64,000 bases of DNA from Micromonospora sp. MA102. GTDB taxonomy: Bacteria; Actinomycetota; Actinomycetes; Mycobacteriales; Micromonosporaceae. Both the position numbers and the translations under genes were made by a program. The notes below the pieces were generated by a model. That model worked only from the letters and a program-made list of their open reading frames with translations, was not told the DNA's origin and ran no database searches. Positions within the stretch are counted from its first letter, which is position 1, and every line of letters starts with the position of its first letter. The stretch lies in contig NZ_JAMWEG010000005.1 of NCBI RefSeq assembly GCF_025460765.1, positions 124,001 through 188,000 on the forward strand. The letters run 5' to 3'. Shown one piece after another: positions 63,483 to 64,000 of the stretch.

Positions 63483-64000
63483 TCAGCGCCGGCGCGGGCT
63501 GGCGCGACGGGTCGGCTCGGCGCTGGTCGGGTCGTCCGGCCACGGGTGGCGGGGGTAGCGCCCGCGCAGCTCCGCCCGCACCTGCGGGTAGCCGGTCCGC
63601 CAGAACGAGGCCAGGTCGGCGGTGACCGCCACCGGCCGGCCGGCGGGGGAGAGCAGGTGCAGCAGCACCGGCACCCGGCCGTCGGCGATCCGGGGCGCGG
63701 CCGCCCAGCCGAACGTCTCCTGGAGCTTCACCGCCAGCACCGGGGCGGCCGGGTCGGCGTAGTCCAGCCGGATCCGCGATCCGCTCGGCACCGGGAGCCG
63801 CTCGGGCGCCACCTCGTCCAGCCGGGCCGCCTGCCGCCAGTCCAGCAGCCGGCGCAGCGCCGCCGCCACGTCGATCCGGGCCAGGTCGGCCCGGCGGCGC
63901 GCGCGGGACAGCTCCGGGCCCAGCCAGGCCGGTGCGGCGGCGAGCAGCGCGGCGTCGGAGACGTCCGGCCACTCGTCGCCGAGCGCCTGCCGGCAGAACG
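63483..64000 (-). CDS. hrpB: ATP-dependent helicase HrpB, C-terminal part (runs off window)
   Basis: The visible 172 C-terminal residues match HrpB: WLGPELSRARRRADL, a DLAAALRRLLDW-type block (IDVAAALRRLLDWRQ), LPVPSGSRIRLDYADP, HLLSPAGRPVAVTADLASFW and RGRYPRHPWPDDP...EPTRR. HrpB is a DEAH-box helicase of unknown cellular role. The helicase core lies beyond the right edge. It is the second HrpA/B-type helicase in the window. Confidence 0.92.
   Translation of the reverse strand, partial: FCRQALGDEWPDVSDAALLAAAPAWLGPELSRARRRADLARIDVAAALRRLLDWRQAARLDEVAPERLPVPSGSRIRLDYADPAAPVLAVKLQETFGWAAAPRIADGRVPVLLHLLSPAGRPVAVTADLASFWRTGYPQVRAELRGRYPRHPWPDDPTSAEPTRRASPRRR

Overview
This 64 kb window is very GC-rich actinobacterial chromosome. 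Codon use, frequent GTG starts, 4-nt stop/start overlaps, DmdR/IdeR-type iron boxes, a CelR/CebR-type cellulase operator, many leaderless promoters, a desferrioxamine cluster and a type-B sdhCAB operon together suggest the Micromonosporaceae, most likely Micromonospora or a close relative. The genus is inferred from gene content and was not tested. I see no rRNA, tRNA, insertion sequence, prophage or CRISPR array.

Layout. 1-3.2 kb: end of a polysaccharide/glycan cluster on the minus strand (4-aminotransferase, GT4 glycosyltransferase, partial CapD/FlaA1-type dehydratase). 3.4-12.7 kb: housekeeping genes (DUF389 membrane protein, unknown protein, Tex, dGTPase, metallo-beta-lactamase-fold hydrolase, SDR and zinc alcohol dehydrogenase). 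12.8-17.3 kb: sdhCAB with a divergent LysR gene and a shared regulatory region. 17.3-24.1 kb: HrpA helicase, cytidine-deaminase-like enzyme, PhyH-family dioxygenase, MerR regulator and YCII protein.

24.1-38.5 kb is an iron island. It holds a siderophore ABC importer with its binding lipoprotein, a second hydroxamate-type acyltransferase with a penicillin-acylase-like protein, a ferric-siderophore reductase, desABCD and an MFS exporter. Four iron-box-like palindromes in three intergenic regions would tie synthesis, export, uptake and iron release to one iron-sensing repressor. An Nramp metal transporter (38.6-39.8 kb) and a MhuD-type haem-degrading monooxygenase (46 kb) extend the metal theme.

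40-64 kb is mixed: an unrecognised 215-residue protein with an AT-rich operator-like palindrome, a DUF3516 helicase, TrmB, a secreted protein/class F-like sortase pair, exonuclease III, a PAC2 protein, a lysozyme-like surface protein, a 48-residue protein before an EcsC-like gene, an SGNH lipoprotein, succinate-semialdehyde dehydrogenase, an LLM flavin enzyme, a Na+/H+ antiporter with a UBP zinc finger, a hydrolase-MFS-GNAT operon, an SMR pump, a secreted GH9 cellulase with a perfect CelR/CebR box, a PP2C phosphatase and the end of hrpB.

The most notable points are the complete, probably acyl-diversified desferrioxamine island, the sortase with no arginine after its catalytic cysteine, the evenly spaced 25-bp repeats at 4.9 kb, and several intact operator-like palindromes placed exactly where repressors would act.
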